From Chryseobacterium sp. Bi04 (GTDB lineage Bacteria > Bacteroidota > Bacteroidia > Flavobacteriales > Weeksellaceae): 64,000 bases of DNA. The notes beneath the pieces were generated by a model. That model ran no database searches, was not told where the DNA came from, and was given only the letters and a program-made list of their open reading frames with translations. Positions 25,358-33,598 of the stretch are shown in pieces. Numbering within the stretch: the stretch's first letter is position 1; the number at the start of each line of letters is the position of its first letter. The stretch spans positions 1 to 64,000 of the forward strand of contig NZ_CAKKLP010000006.1 in assembly GCF_918698085.1 (NCBI RefSeq), given 5' to 3'. The position numbers and the translations under genes were made by a program.

Positions 25358-25981
25358 ATGAAGAAGAACATTTTATCTGCATTATTATTTGCTGTATCTG
25401 CTGTTGCATATGCTCAAAGCTCGGACATGAGTTTTGGTGTAAAAGGTGGGTATACGCTATCCAGTATGAAATTTTTCGACAGTAAATTAGATTCAAAATC
25501 CTATTTCTATATAGGCGCTGTAGCAGAGCAGGTCCTGTCATCAAAATTTGCAATACAGGCTGAAGTCCTTTATACACAACTTGGTGGTAAAGAATCATAT
25601 CCATGGACCCAATTAGTAGGAAGTGAAGTAGTAAATGTGGGAGATATGAATTTTGAATACCAGATGAACCAGATTCAGGTCCCGATTTCTGCAAAGTATT
25701 ATTTCATTCCTAATCTTTCTGCTTCTGTAGGAATGAACATTGGAATCAACGTTTCAACAAAAGTAAAAACAAGCAGTCTTTTCAGTGATTCTGCCAAAGA
25801 GAACTATACCGGAGCAAAAACAATTAATCTCTTTCCTTTTTTAGGAGCTGAATATAAAATTAATGATCAGTTTTTTGTAGATGCCCATTATAATTTTGAC
25901 TTTATAGAAACTAATAAAAGTCAGCATGTGCCTACGAAAGTGGGATTTTTACAGGCTGGTGTAGGATATAGGTTCAAATAA
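25358..25981 (+). CDS. outer-membrane beta-barrel protein (PorT-like/OMP_b-brl family)
   Basis: 207 aa with signal peptide MKKNILSALLFAVSAVAYAQ. The mature part begins SFGVKGGYTLSSMKF, shows alternating hydrophobic strands and ends with an aromatic-rich final strand (GVGYRFK), as in eight-stranded barrels of the outer-membrane protein family common in Flavobacteriia. Its role cannot be predicted from sequence. It ends 70 nt before a convergent gene. Confidence 0.85.
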   Translation: MKKNILSALLFAVSAVAYAQSSDMSFGVKGGYTLSSMKFFDSKLDSKSYFYIGAVAEQVLSSKFAIQAEVLYTQLGGKESYPWTQLVGSEVVNVGDMNFEYQMNQIQVPISAKYYFIPNLSASVGMNIGINVSTKVKTSSLFSDSAKENYTGAKTINLFPFLGAEYKINDQFFVDAHYNFDFIETNKSQHVPTKVGFLQAGVGYRFK

Positions 25982-26000
25982 CCGTACCGATTACAATACA

Positions 26001-26034
26001 AATGGCTGCCCGGATCCGGGCAGCCATTATTTTT
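26001..26034. terminator. bidirectional terminator between convergent genes
   Basis: A perfect 28-bp palindrome (26001-26028, centre GGATCC) is followed on the plus strand by ATTTTTAT. It separates the beta-barrel gene from the T9SS cargo gene. Confidence 0.85.
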
Positions 26035-26049
26035 ATATGAAACTTCTGT

Positions 26050-27753
26050 TTATTTTTTAATAAACTGTTTCGTGATCACTCCGGTTTCAGTTTTGATTCT
26101 GATAATATATGATCCGGATGGAAGACTCTTCACATCCATTCTATTACCGTTTATAACGATATTTACTTTTTTACCGGAAATATCAAATACCTCAGCTTCA
26201 CTGATGTTTGCAGAGGTTCTAATGTTCAGAATATCGGTAGCCGGGTTAGGAAATAATTCAACATTATTTTTCTGCTGCATCCTTTCCTTTTTATCCAGTT
26301 CCAAAAACATTTCCTTCTGAGCAGATTGAACCTGTGTATTTCTTTGTACCATTTCAGGTTTTCTACATGGGGCAATAAAGGCATGATACTTAGATCCCAT
26401 TTCCATAGATGTTCCCGGCAAAAGGTTGATACTGTTTCCGGCCTGCATAATAATATCATGTTTAGGGCTTAAAATATACCTATCCTTAGTAGTTATATTC
26501 TTACCTATTTCATAATAATAAGACGCATTAGGCTCGGTAGTCAGCAGCAGATTCTCTATACATGGGGAGCCTCCAGAATTTTCTTTCATGGGAAGTAATT
26601 GAGGCAGCCCATACTGGGTTTGTCCGCTACCTAAATTTACAGCATTGAAATCCACACTCATATTGGAACCGTATACATCGGGATTTATCACCTTACCTAA
26701 AAATGAACTAAACGATTTACTTACATATACATCCCCATATTTATTTCTCTGAAGGGTCATACCTGTGTGAAGCGGTGCGTTAGTCTCAGTATAAATCTCC
26801 GTATGAAGCACATTGGAAGATGTTGAATTTACCAGATCAACGGCATGGATATTTTCATATCCTAGGAATAATACGGATGCATCTTTATTAAATTCAGGAA
26901 CATAGGCTCTCAGTCCATTTATCTGTAATGAAAAATCATTAGTGAGCTGTCCGGTAGAGGAATTAAATGAATATACTTTATTCACGTAATAACTCTCAGG
27001 TGGATATGGATTTTGTGAATCTGTCCAAAAAGAAATACAGATATAATGAGAATAATATCCATTATTCAGCTTTGGAGACTGTCTTACACTAAAATATTTA
27101 TAAACGCCAAAAGTTACAGGAAAATTGAGGTTACTTATAACGGGTGCTCCATTAGAAAATCCCTGATTACCCAGCTTATAACTGTAGAGCTTTGTTCCAT
27201 TTGGAATTAAAACCCAGAAAGACTGATCCGTACTATTGGGAATAATAGTTACCGCTTCTGAATCAAAATGATTCCCTAAATTATCCAATACCGCAATATC
27301 TTTAGCCCCCGGCAGCACATCTCCAAGGGGAGATCCGTTAGTACCTATACTCCCTAAGGTCATATCAACAATTGAGTAGCTTATATGATATGAACCTCCG
27401 GCATTTTCCCCTGTTGTAAAAACATAGTACTGATTATCATTTGCAGGATTTTTTACAATAGCAAGCTGTTGGGCGCTATCGTTTTGCTGCGTGATCAAAG
27501 TACCATTGGGCATAACCTGGTGCTGCCTGTTCCAAATTTTTTGACCATTCATATAAAAAAGAAGCTTTCCGCTTGCATCACTTACGGTACCACATCCTTC
27601 AAGAGCTTGCATATTACTGTTACTCAAAGCTACAGGAGTGGATGATGAAAAGTTGAGTGCCGCATTATTTCCAAAATACCAGTTATCATTTTCGCCCTGG
27701 GCAAAAGATAAAAGTGGTACAATCAATGATAGTATTATATATATTTTTTTCAT
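26050..27753 (-). CDS. T9SS-secreted protein with type A sorting domain (paralogue 1)
   Basis: 567 aa. Signal peptide (IILSLIVPLLSFAQG), then a beta-rich region with GENDNWYFGNNAALNFS and CGTVSDASGKLLFYMNGQKIWN, propeller-like repeats, and a C-terminal sorting domain of about 75 residues (LFPNPATDILNIRTSANISE ... SGSYIIRIKTETGVITKQFIKK). T9SS would export it and attach it to the surface or release it. It is a close paralogue of the product of 31384-33051, and the two genes flank three beta-roll genes. Confidence 0.9.
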   Translation of the reverse strand: MKKIYIILSLIVPLLSFAQGENDNWYFGNNAALNFSSSTPVALSNSNMQALEGCGTVSDASGKLLFYMNGQKIWNRQHQVMPNGTLITQQNDSAQQLAIVKNPANDNQYYVFTTGENAGGSYHISYSIVDMTLGSIGTNGSPLGDVLPGAKDIAVLDNLGNHFDSEAVTIIPNSTDQSFWVLIPNGTKLYSYKLGNQGFSNGAPVISNLNFPVTFGVYKYFSVRQSPKLNNGYYSHYICISFWTDSQNPYPPESYYVNKVYSFNSSTGQLTNDFSLQINGLRAYVPEFNKDASVLFLGYENIHAVDLVNSTSSNVLHTEIYTETNAPLHTGMTLQRNKYGDVYVSKSFSSFLGKVINPDVYGSNMSVDFNAVNLGSGQTQYGLPQLLPMKENSGGSPCIENLLLTTEPNASYYYEIGKNITTKDRYILSPKHDIIMQAGNSINLLPGTSMEMGSKYHAFIAPCRKPEMVQRNTQVQSAQKEMFLELDKKERMQQKNNVELFPNPATDILNIRTSANISEAEVFDISGKKVNIVINGNRMDVKSLPSGSYIIRIKTETGVITKQFIKK

Positions 27754-27767
27754 AGATCAGTTTTATA

Positions 27768-28910
27768 TTATTTTATCTTTTTTTCCAGAGCTTCAATTCT
27801 TTTCTGTTGCTCAATGGTGTACAATGTCAGTTCTTCAATTTTTTTCAGCAAAAGAATGTTCATTTCTTTCAGTTCAATTCCATTTTTAATGGCCTGTTCT
27901 GTAGTTGGAACTTCCGGTAAATGGCCATTTTTATTGATAAACTGGGCAAGGTCATTTAATGGCATCAGCTTATAATCTTTTTCAAAAACATAATCTGCCC
28001 ATCCATTAGCGGCAGCAATATCTACTTTTACTCTTTCTGTCCGGATTCCTTCTTTTACAAAAAGTTTATATTTCTGTCCGTCGGGAGCCACTCCGTCAGC
28101 AGGAAGCTGAGTGGTAAATCCGCCAATACCGATAGTTCCGTTATTTCCTACGATCCAGTTTCCGATATTCAGCTCATTGTTAGGCGAAGACACATAGGGG
28201 GTAATGAAATTTCCGATAAAAATATTGTTATCCCCCGAAAGAATAGCTTTGGCATTGGAAGAACCCACTGCTATATTATTAGAGCCCCCTGCCAGGCTCA
28301 CTAAAGAACTTCTTCCCACTACTGTATTATTATTTCCTGCTACTAAGTATCTTAATGCATCCCAGCCTATTCCTATATTATAATCCCCAGATAAAGATCC
28401 TGATCCCATAGCACTGTTTCCCATTCCTATATTTCCTATTCCTTTTTGAAAATATTCTAATGAATTCATCCCTACAGCAACATTCATGGTAGCGGCTATT
28501 GTATGTCGCATACTATTCTGTCCCACAGCCACATTATTATCGCCACTGCTTATTGATGACATTGCATTATTCCCCACCGCAGTATTACCATTACCTGTTG
28601 TATTTTGGGTTAGAGATCCCATTCCAAAAGCGGTATTAGATGATCCCGATGCATTATCCGTTCCACCTCCAAAAAAAAGGTTTTTATCCCAAACCATCCC
28701 TGGTGATGTCACATTAAAAAATATAAACCTTCCATTAGGAGTAATCTTCATTTTCTCTGTGTTGTTAGTCTTGAAAACCAGCGGCTGGCTATCGGTAGTT
28801 CCTATAAAATTGGTTCCGGGAGCTGTTCCTGCATTCCCGCTAAGGTTCCATGATTGGGCATTAGAATTCAAGCCTGCTACAGCAGCAAGTAGAATGATTA
28901 TTTTTTTCAT
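27768..28910 (-). CDS. beta-roll repeat surface/fibre protein with C-terminal coiled coil (copy 1)
   Basis: 380 aa with signal peptide ending SNAQ. From about residue 92 at least eight repeats of 17 residues follow, such as NTAVGNNAMSSISSGDN and NVAVGQNSMRHTIAATM, an N-x-A-V-G pattern like YadA-type head or phage tail-fibre beta-rolls. The C-terminal block (ERVKVDIAAANGWADYVFEKD ... NKNGHLPEVPTTE ... LKEMNILLLKKIEELTLY) is a conserved Bacteroidota module ending in a coiled coil, suggesting a trimer. No sorting domain is seen. It is one of three tandem paralogues. Confidence 0.85.
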   Translation of the reverse strand: MKKIIILLAAVAGLNSNAQSWNLSGNAGTAPGTNFIGTTDSQPLVFKTNNTEKMKITPNGRFIFFNVTSPGMVWDKNLFFGGGTDNASGSSNTAFGMGSLTQNTTGNGNTAVGNNAMSSISSGDNNVAVGQNSMRHTIAATMNVAVGMNSLEYFQKGIGNIGMGNSAMGSGSLSGDYNIGIGWDALRYLVAGNNNTVVGRSSLVSLAGGSNNIAVGSSNAKAILSGDNNIFIGNFITPYVSSPNNELNIGNWIVGNNGTIGIGGFTTQLPADGVAPDGQKYKLFVKEGIRTERVKVDIAAANGWADYVFEKDYKLMPLNDLAQFINKNGHLPEVPTTEQAIKNGIELKEMNILLLKKIEELTLYTIEQQKRIEALEKKIK

Positions 28911-28930
28911 AATTAAAGTTATCTGGTTAT

Positions 28931-30103
28931 TTATTTTATTTTCTTTTTAAGCTTTTCGATTTCTTCATTCTGTTTTTTCAGCTGGCTGTTCTGATCAATT
29001 AAATGAAGGGTCAGTTCTTCCACTTTTTTAAGCAGAAGAATGTTCATTTCTTTCAGTTCAATTCCATTTTTTATAGCTTCTTCAGTAGTAGGAACCTCTG
29101 GGAGGTGCCCATTTTCATTGATAAACTGCGCCAGATCATTCAAAGGCAACAGCTTGTAATCTTTTTCGAAAACATAATCTGCCCATCCGTTATTGGCGGC
29201 AATATCTACTTTTACTCTTTCTGTCCGGATTCCGTCTTTCACAAAAAGTTTATATTTCTGACCATCAGCAGCAATTCCGTCAGCAGGAAGCTGAGCCGTA
29301 AACCCACCAATACCGATAGTTCCGTTATTTCCTACAATCCAGTTTCCGATATTCAGCTCATTTTTAGGAGAAATGGTGTTGTAAGGAACAATCTTAGTCC
29401 CGATAAAAATATTATTCTCCCCTGAAGTGATCTGCGCTGCATTAGAATATCCTATTCCTATGTTATTACTTCCTTTAACAAAAGCCCTGTATGAGTCTCC
29501 TCCAAGTATCACATTATAATTCCCCTCATTGGCATATCTCAGGGCACTAGATCCCAACGCTATATTAAAATCTCCTTTAAAGTTTCCGGATCCTATAGCA
29601 CCCGCACCTATACCCACATTATTATTTCCACCCTGAAAATTTTCCATTGCATTCATTCCTACCGCAGTATTAGAATTTCCTGCCACGCTATTTCTCATAG
29701 AATTAAAGCCCACTGCAACATTGAATAACCCATTAGTCATTAATGATATTGCATTGTTTCCAATAGCTGTATTGCCACCACCTTCTGTAAGCTGAGTAAG
29801 TGCTCCCATTCCGAAAACAGCATTATTAGTAGTGACCGAATTATCCATTCCACCCCCGAAAAACAGGTTTTTATCCCATACCTGCCCTGGGGTTGCAATA
29901 TTGTGGAATATAAATCTCCCATCCAGGCTTATTCTCATGCGCTCAATATTATTTGTTTTAACAACAAGAGGTTGAGTATCTGATGTTCCTATAAAATTTG
30001 TCCCGGGAATCGTTGATGCATTTCCGGTAAGACCCCATGATTGGGCTTGAGCATTAGAATTCAAGCCTGCTACAGCCGCAAGCACAATGATTATTTTTTT
30101 CAT
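28931..30103 (-). CDS. beta-roll repeat surface/fibre protein (copy 2)
   Basis: 390 aa, same design as its two neighbours: signal peptide, N-terminal segment with FIGTSDTQPLVVKTNNIERM, 17-residue NxAVG-type repeats (NTAIGNNAISLMTNGLF, NVAVGFNSMRNSVAGNS), then the YVFEKDYKLLPLNDLAQF module and a longer C-terminal coiled coil (LIDQNSQLKKQNEEIEKLKK). Only 20 nt separates it from copy 1 and 21 nt from copy 3, and these spacers are almost identical (TTAAAGTTATCTGGTTATTT), a sign of recent tandem duplication. Confidence 0.85.
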   Translation of the reverse strand: MKKIIIVLAAVAGLNSNAQAQSWGLTGNASTIPGTNFIGTSDTQPLVVKTNNIERMRISLDGRFIFHNIATPGQVWDKNLFFGGGMDNSVTTNNAVFGMGALTQLTEGGGNTAIGNNAISLMTNGLFNVAVGFNSMRNSVAGNSNTAVGMNAMENFQGGNNNVGIGAGAIGSGNFKGDFNIALGSSALRYANEGNYNVILGGDSYRAFVKGSNNIGIGYSNAAQITSGENNIFIGTKIVPYNTISPKNELNIGNWIVGNNGTIGIGGFTAQLPADGIAADGQKYKLFVKDGIRTERVKVDIAANNGWADYVFEKDYKLLPLNDLAQFINENGHLPEVPTTEEAIKNGIELKEMNILLLKKVEELTLHLIDQNSQLKKQNEEIEKLKKKIK

Positions 30104-30124
30104 GATTAAAAGTTATCTGGTTAT

Positions 30125-31309
30125 TTATTTTATTTTGTTTTTGAGTTTTTCAATCTCTTCATTTTGTTTTTTCAGCTGGCTGCTCTGATCCGCCAGTTGC
30201 TTATTCTGATCAATTAAATGAAGGGTCAGCTCTTCTACTTTTTTAAGCAGAAGAATGTTCATTTCTTTCAGTTCAATTCCATTTTTTATGGCTTCTTCTG
30301 TAGTAGGAATTTCTGGAAGATGCCCATTTTTATTGATAAACCGGGCAAGGTCATTCAATGGCATCAGCTTATAATCTTTTTCAAATACATAGTCTGCCCA
30401 CCCATTGTTGGCGGCAATATCTACTTTTACTCTTTCTGTCCGGATTCCGTCTTTTACAAAAAGTTTATATTTTTGTCCATCGGCAGCAATTCCGTCAGCA
30501 GGAAGCTGAGTAGTAAATTGTCCTATCCCTATAGTTCCGTTGTTTCCTATGATCCAGTTTCCTATATTCAGTTCATTTTCTGGAGCCGTTGTATTATAAG
30601 GGGTAATAAAGCTTCCGATAAAAATATTATTGTTTCCGGAAGTAATCAGTTTGGCATTAGAATGTCCTACGTTGATGTTTCCTGATCCTTTTGCAAAAGC
30701 TCTGAATGAGTCTCCCCCAAGTATTGTATTATAGCTTCCGACCTGGATATATCTTAAAGCACTGGTACCTACTGCTACATTAAAATCTCCTACCAGGCCT
30801 CCTGATCCCAGTGTTGAATTTCCAAGCCCCACATTTCCAAGCCCCGACTGAAAGTTCTCTAAAGCGTTCATTCCTACTGCCGTATTAAGATTACCGGATA
30901 CCGTATTTCTCATACTGTTTGCTCCCAGAGACACATTATTATCTCCACTTGTGATAAGAGAAAGTGCATTATTTCCTAAAGCTGTATTTCCGGATCCTGC
31001 CATATTTTGGGTTAAAGCTCCCATTCCAAAAACAGTATTGTATAATCCTGACGGGCTATCTACCCCACCACCAAAAAACAGGTTTTTATCCCATACTTGC
31101 CCGGGTGTTGCCACATTAAAGAATATAAATCTTCCATTTTCAGTGATCTTTACCTTTTCAGCATTATTTGTCTTAAAAACTAAAGACTGATTGTCTGTTG
31201 TTCCTATGAAGTTTGTTCCGGAAACTGTTCCGGCATTTCCGGTTAGGCTCCATTGAGCATTAGCTGTTACACTGAAAACAGCAGCAAGTAAAATGATTGT
31301 CTTTTTCAT
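30125..31309 (-). CDS. beta-roll repeat surface/fibre protein (copy 3)
   Basis: 394 aa, the first transcribed of the three. Signal peptide (TIILLAAVFSVTANAQ), 17-residue repeats (NTALGNNALSLITSGDN, NVSLGANSMRNTVSGNL), the shared C-terminal module and the longest coiled coil of the set (LIDQNKQLADQSSQLKKQNE). The repeat region differs most between copies while the C-terminal module is nearly constant, consistent with a conserved anchor/trimerisation part and a variable shaft. Confidence 0.85.
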   Translation of the reverse strand: MKKTIILLAAVFSVTANAQWSLTGNAGTVSGTNFIGTTDNQSLVFKTNNAEKVKITENGRFIFFNVATPGQVWDKNLFFGGGVDSPSGLYNTVFGMGALTQNMAGSGNTALGNNALSLITSGDNNVSLGANSMRNTVSGNLNTAVGMNALENFQSGLGNVGLGNSTLGSGGLVGDFNVAVGTSALRYIQVGSYNTILGGDSFRAFAKGSGNINVGHSNAKLITSGNNNIFIGSFITPYNTTAPENELNIGNWIIGNNGTIGIGQFTTQLPADGIAADGQKYKLFVKDGIRTERVKVDIAANNGWADYVFEKDYKLMPLNDLARFINKNGHLPEIPTTEEAIKNGIELKEMNILLLKKVEELTLHLIDQNKQLADQSSQLKKQNEEIEKLKNKIK

Positions 31310-31383
31310 GATTAAAAGTTATTTTTTGACTTATTTTTTTAATAGAAGGAGAAATGATTCTTCATCTGCCCCTGGAATTACTA

Positions 31384-33051
31384 TTATTTTTTGATAAATG
31401 GTTTAGAAATTACCCCTCCTTTTGTTTGTATGTATAAAAGGTAATTTCCTGCCGGTATATTTCTGACATCAATTTTATTTCCGTTGGTGCTTACACCCAT
31501 TTTTTTACCGGATATATCGAATATTTCAATTGAATTAACATCGGTAGTACTAATGGTAAGAATATCCGAAACCGGATTTGGATAGATTTTAATATCATTA
31601 TTCAGCTTCATTCTTACTTCTTTATCAAGCTCCAAAACCATTTTTACGGGAACATGTCCCTTATTTTCATTTGAAATTCTATCTACAGAGCCTCTATCAC
31701 AGGGAACAATCTTCGCCGTATAGCTTTCTGCCATAATATGAGTATTAGGCAAAAGTGTTATGCTATTTCCAGCATTCATAATAATACGCTGTTTACCTCC
31801 TATGGTATAATTATGTATTGTTTTGATATCCTTTCCTACATTGTATGTGAAATTATTATTGAGTTCAGGGGTTGCCAACGTCAGGTCGGTGATACACGGA
31901 TAATAAGGAACCGGCTCATATGAATTCACCAGTTGAGGCAGCCCAAAGAACGTAGTAGGCCCATTTAAGTTGATATCAGACATATTCACACTCATAGCTG
32001 ATATATTTCCGTTGGGATTTATTATTTTCCCAAGATATGGCTGTCCGGGGCTGCTTACATAAACATCACCTTTTGTATTTCTTTGCAATCCGAAAAATGG
32101 ATTTCCGAATACATCACCATGGATCATTGCATAATTAATATTGGAAGGTGTGGATGTCAGTAGATCTACAGCATACATATTTTCATATCCTAAAAACAAA
32201 ACAGAGCCGTCTTTATTGAATTCTGAAAGATAACCACCCAGCCCGTTCACTTGAAGTAAGAAATCATTGGTAAGCTGCCCGGTTACACTATTAAAAGAGT
32301 ACACCTGATTTTTAAGATCAGAAACAGGCTTCCAGAGAGAAATGCATACAAAATGGGTATAATTTACACTTCTGTTGACTCTTGGTGATGCCTTAACTCC
32401 AAAAAAGCTGGTATTTCCTAAAGGTGTTGAAAGATTTAAGTTACTGACCACAGGATTTCCGTTATTGAATCCGCTTCCATCCACCCTATAACTGTACATA
32501 CGGGTTCCGTTTGGGATGAGCACCCACAAAGATCCATTACTGGCATTAGGAACTACCGTTACCGCTTCAGATTGAAAACTGTTCCCGGACGAATCTACAA
32601 TCGTAATATTCTTAAATTGGGGCAAGACAGCTCCCAAAGCTCCCTGAGACATATCTACAATAGAATATTTGATCGCATTACTGCCTGTTGAAACCCCATT
32701 CTCTGTTGTGGTAATTACAAAATACTGATTGGGATTAGTGGGGTGCTTTACAATGGCAAGCTGCTCGCTTGAGCTGTGCCCATCAAGTCCTGAGCCATTT
32801 TGCATCACCTGATGATCTTTATTCCAGATAGTCTGTCCATTGGTGTAAAATAACAGATTTCCCCCGGCATCACTCACTGTACCACAGGCTTCTATTGCCG
32901 TCATCTGGCTGTTGGTAAGGGATAACGGGCTTGCATTGGAAAAATTAACGGCGGCTTTAGTTCCAAAGTACCAATTGTCATTTTCTCCTTGAGCAAATAT
33001 CATATTTACTCCAAAGCTCAAAAAAAACAAAAGAAAAATCTTCGTCTTCAT
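31384..33051 (-). CDS. T9SS-secreted protein with type A sorting domain (paralogue 2)
   Basis: 555 aa. Signal peptide (FLLFFLSFGVNMIFAQG), then GENDNWYFGTKAAVNFS, CGTVSDAGGNLLFYTNGQTIWNKDHQ and further segments that match the product of 26050-27753 along the full length. The C-terminal sorting domain runs from IYPNPVSDILTISTTDVN to KPFIKK. It lies 74 nt upstream of the beta-roll copy 3 gene. Function unknown; the propeller-like region suggests binding rather than catalysis. Confidence 0.9.
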   Translation of the reverse strand: MKTKIFLLFFLSFGVNMIFAQGENDNWYFGTKAAVNFSNASPLSLTNSQMTAIEACGTVSDAGGNLLFYTNGQTIWNKDHQVMQNGSGLDGHSSSEQLAIVKHPTNPNQYFVITTTENGVSTGSNAIKYSIVDMSQGALGAVLPQFKNITIVDSSGNSFQSEAVTVVPNASNGSLWVLIPNGTRMYSYRVDGSGFNNGNPVVSNLNLSTPLGNTSFFGVKASPRVNRSVNYTHFVCISLWKPVSDLKNQVYSFNSVTGQLTNDFLLQVNGLGGYLSEFNKDGSVLFLGYENMYAVDLLTSTPSNINYAMIHGDVFGNPFFGLQRNTKGDVYVSSPGQPYLGKIINPNGNISAMSVNMSDINLNGPTTFFGLPQLVNSYEPVPYYPCITDLTLATPELNNNFTYNVGKDIKTIHNYTIGGKQRIIMNAGNSITLLPNTHIMAESYTAKIVPCDRGSVDRISNENKGHVPVKMVLELDKEVRMKLNNDIKIYPNPVSDILTISTTDVNSIEIFDISGKKMGVSTNGNKIDVRNIPAGNYLLYIQTKGGVISKPFIKK

Positions 33052-33162
33052 ATTATATTATTTAAATGGATTGATGTTTAGTTTTACTATTTCCTGTACC
33101 TCTTTTCAGAGTTTCTAAATCCTTTATTGGATCAAGTAAGTACACTTAATTTCTTCTACCTA

Positions 33163-33297
33163 TTAAGGAGAAGAGCTTATACTGAAGATGTTTTTTGTTT
33201 GGATAGGTCTTTGTCCTGCATTCCTGGTACATTCACAAGATTGAACATACGTATTAAAACCTGTAACGGATACAGGCAGGAGGATTGTTTTTCTCAT
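33163..33297 (-). pseudogene. fossil 5' end of a fourth beta-roll gene
   Basis: The frame from ATG 33297 to TAA 33163 encodes 44 residues beginning MRKTILLPVSVTGFNTYVQS. This aligns with the start of its neighbours (MKKIIILLAAVAGLNSNAQS), and the following DNA keeps a GGAATGCAGGA core found at the matching place of copy 1 (SGNAG). The rest of the gene is gone. The signal peptide is no longer convincing. I read it as a truncated, decaying fourth copy. Confidence 0.45.
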
Positions 33298-33533
33298 GGT
33301 TAGTTTTTATTATCATTTCAAATCTATATCACAAGCATTAAAGATATTATGCCGTTTCAATGAAATGTTATATTTTTTCAAAAATAAAATAAATATAATT
33401 AAAAATATAAATTAAAAACTAAATAAAACGAAAATTAATTAACTATTTTACGAAAAACACTATTAAAACTGTAGTATTAATAAACATCTGAGCGGATCAT
33501 AAGAACAAAATTAATACTTAAAAATATTTAGAT

Positions 33534-33541
33534 TACCTTTG
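33534..33541 (+). promoter_or_regulatory. -7 element of the helicase promoter
   Basis: TACCTTTG matches TAnnTTTG and lies 57 nt before the TTG start, leaving room for a structured leader. Confidence 0.5.
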
Positions 33542-33549
33542 TAAAATGT

Positions 33550-33572
33550 AATTCTTTCAGGCTGAAGGAATT
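33550..33572 (+). promoter_or_regulatory. leader hairpin upstream of the DEAD-box helicase gene
   Basis: AATTCTTTC (33550-33558) pairs with GAAGGAATT (33564-33572), with one G-T pair and a five-base loop, and is followed by a T-rich run. It could act as an attenuator or a cold-sensitive leader. It is not a leftover terminator of an upstream plus-strand gene, because none is present. Confidence 0.4.
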
Positions 33573-33598
33573 TTTATTTAAATTTTAAAATAATTCAT

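Larger units (their letters stand above)
33052..33598. other. intergenic region with a gene fossil and the helicase leader
   Basis: 546 bp between divergent genes. It holds a decayed copy of the beta-roll gene 5' end (33163-33297), a very AT-rich stretch (about 33340-33480), and the promoter and leader hairpin of the downstream helicase. Confidence 0.6.

Noticed and set aside
27768..31309. CRISPR-like or satellite repeat in the beta-roll genes
   Set aside because: The 51-bp periodicity is in frame and codes for 17-residue protein repeats with diverged DNA; there are no identical repeats with unique spacers.
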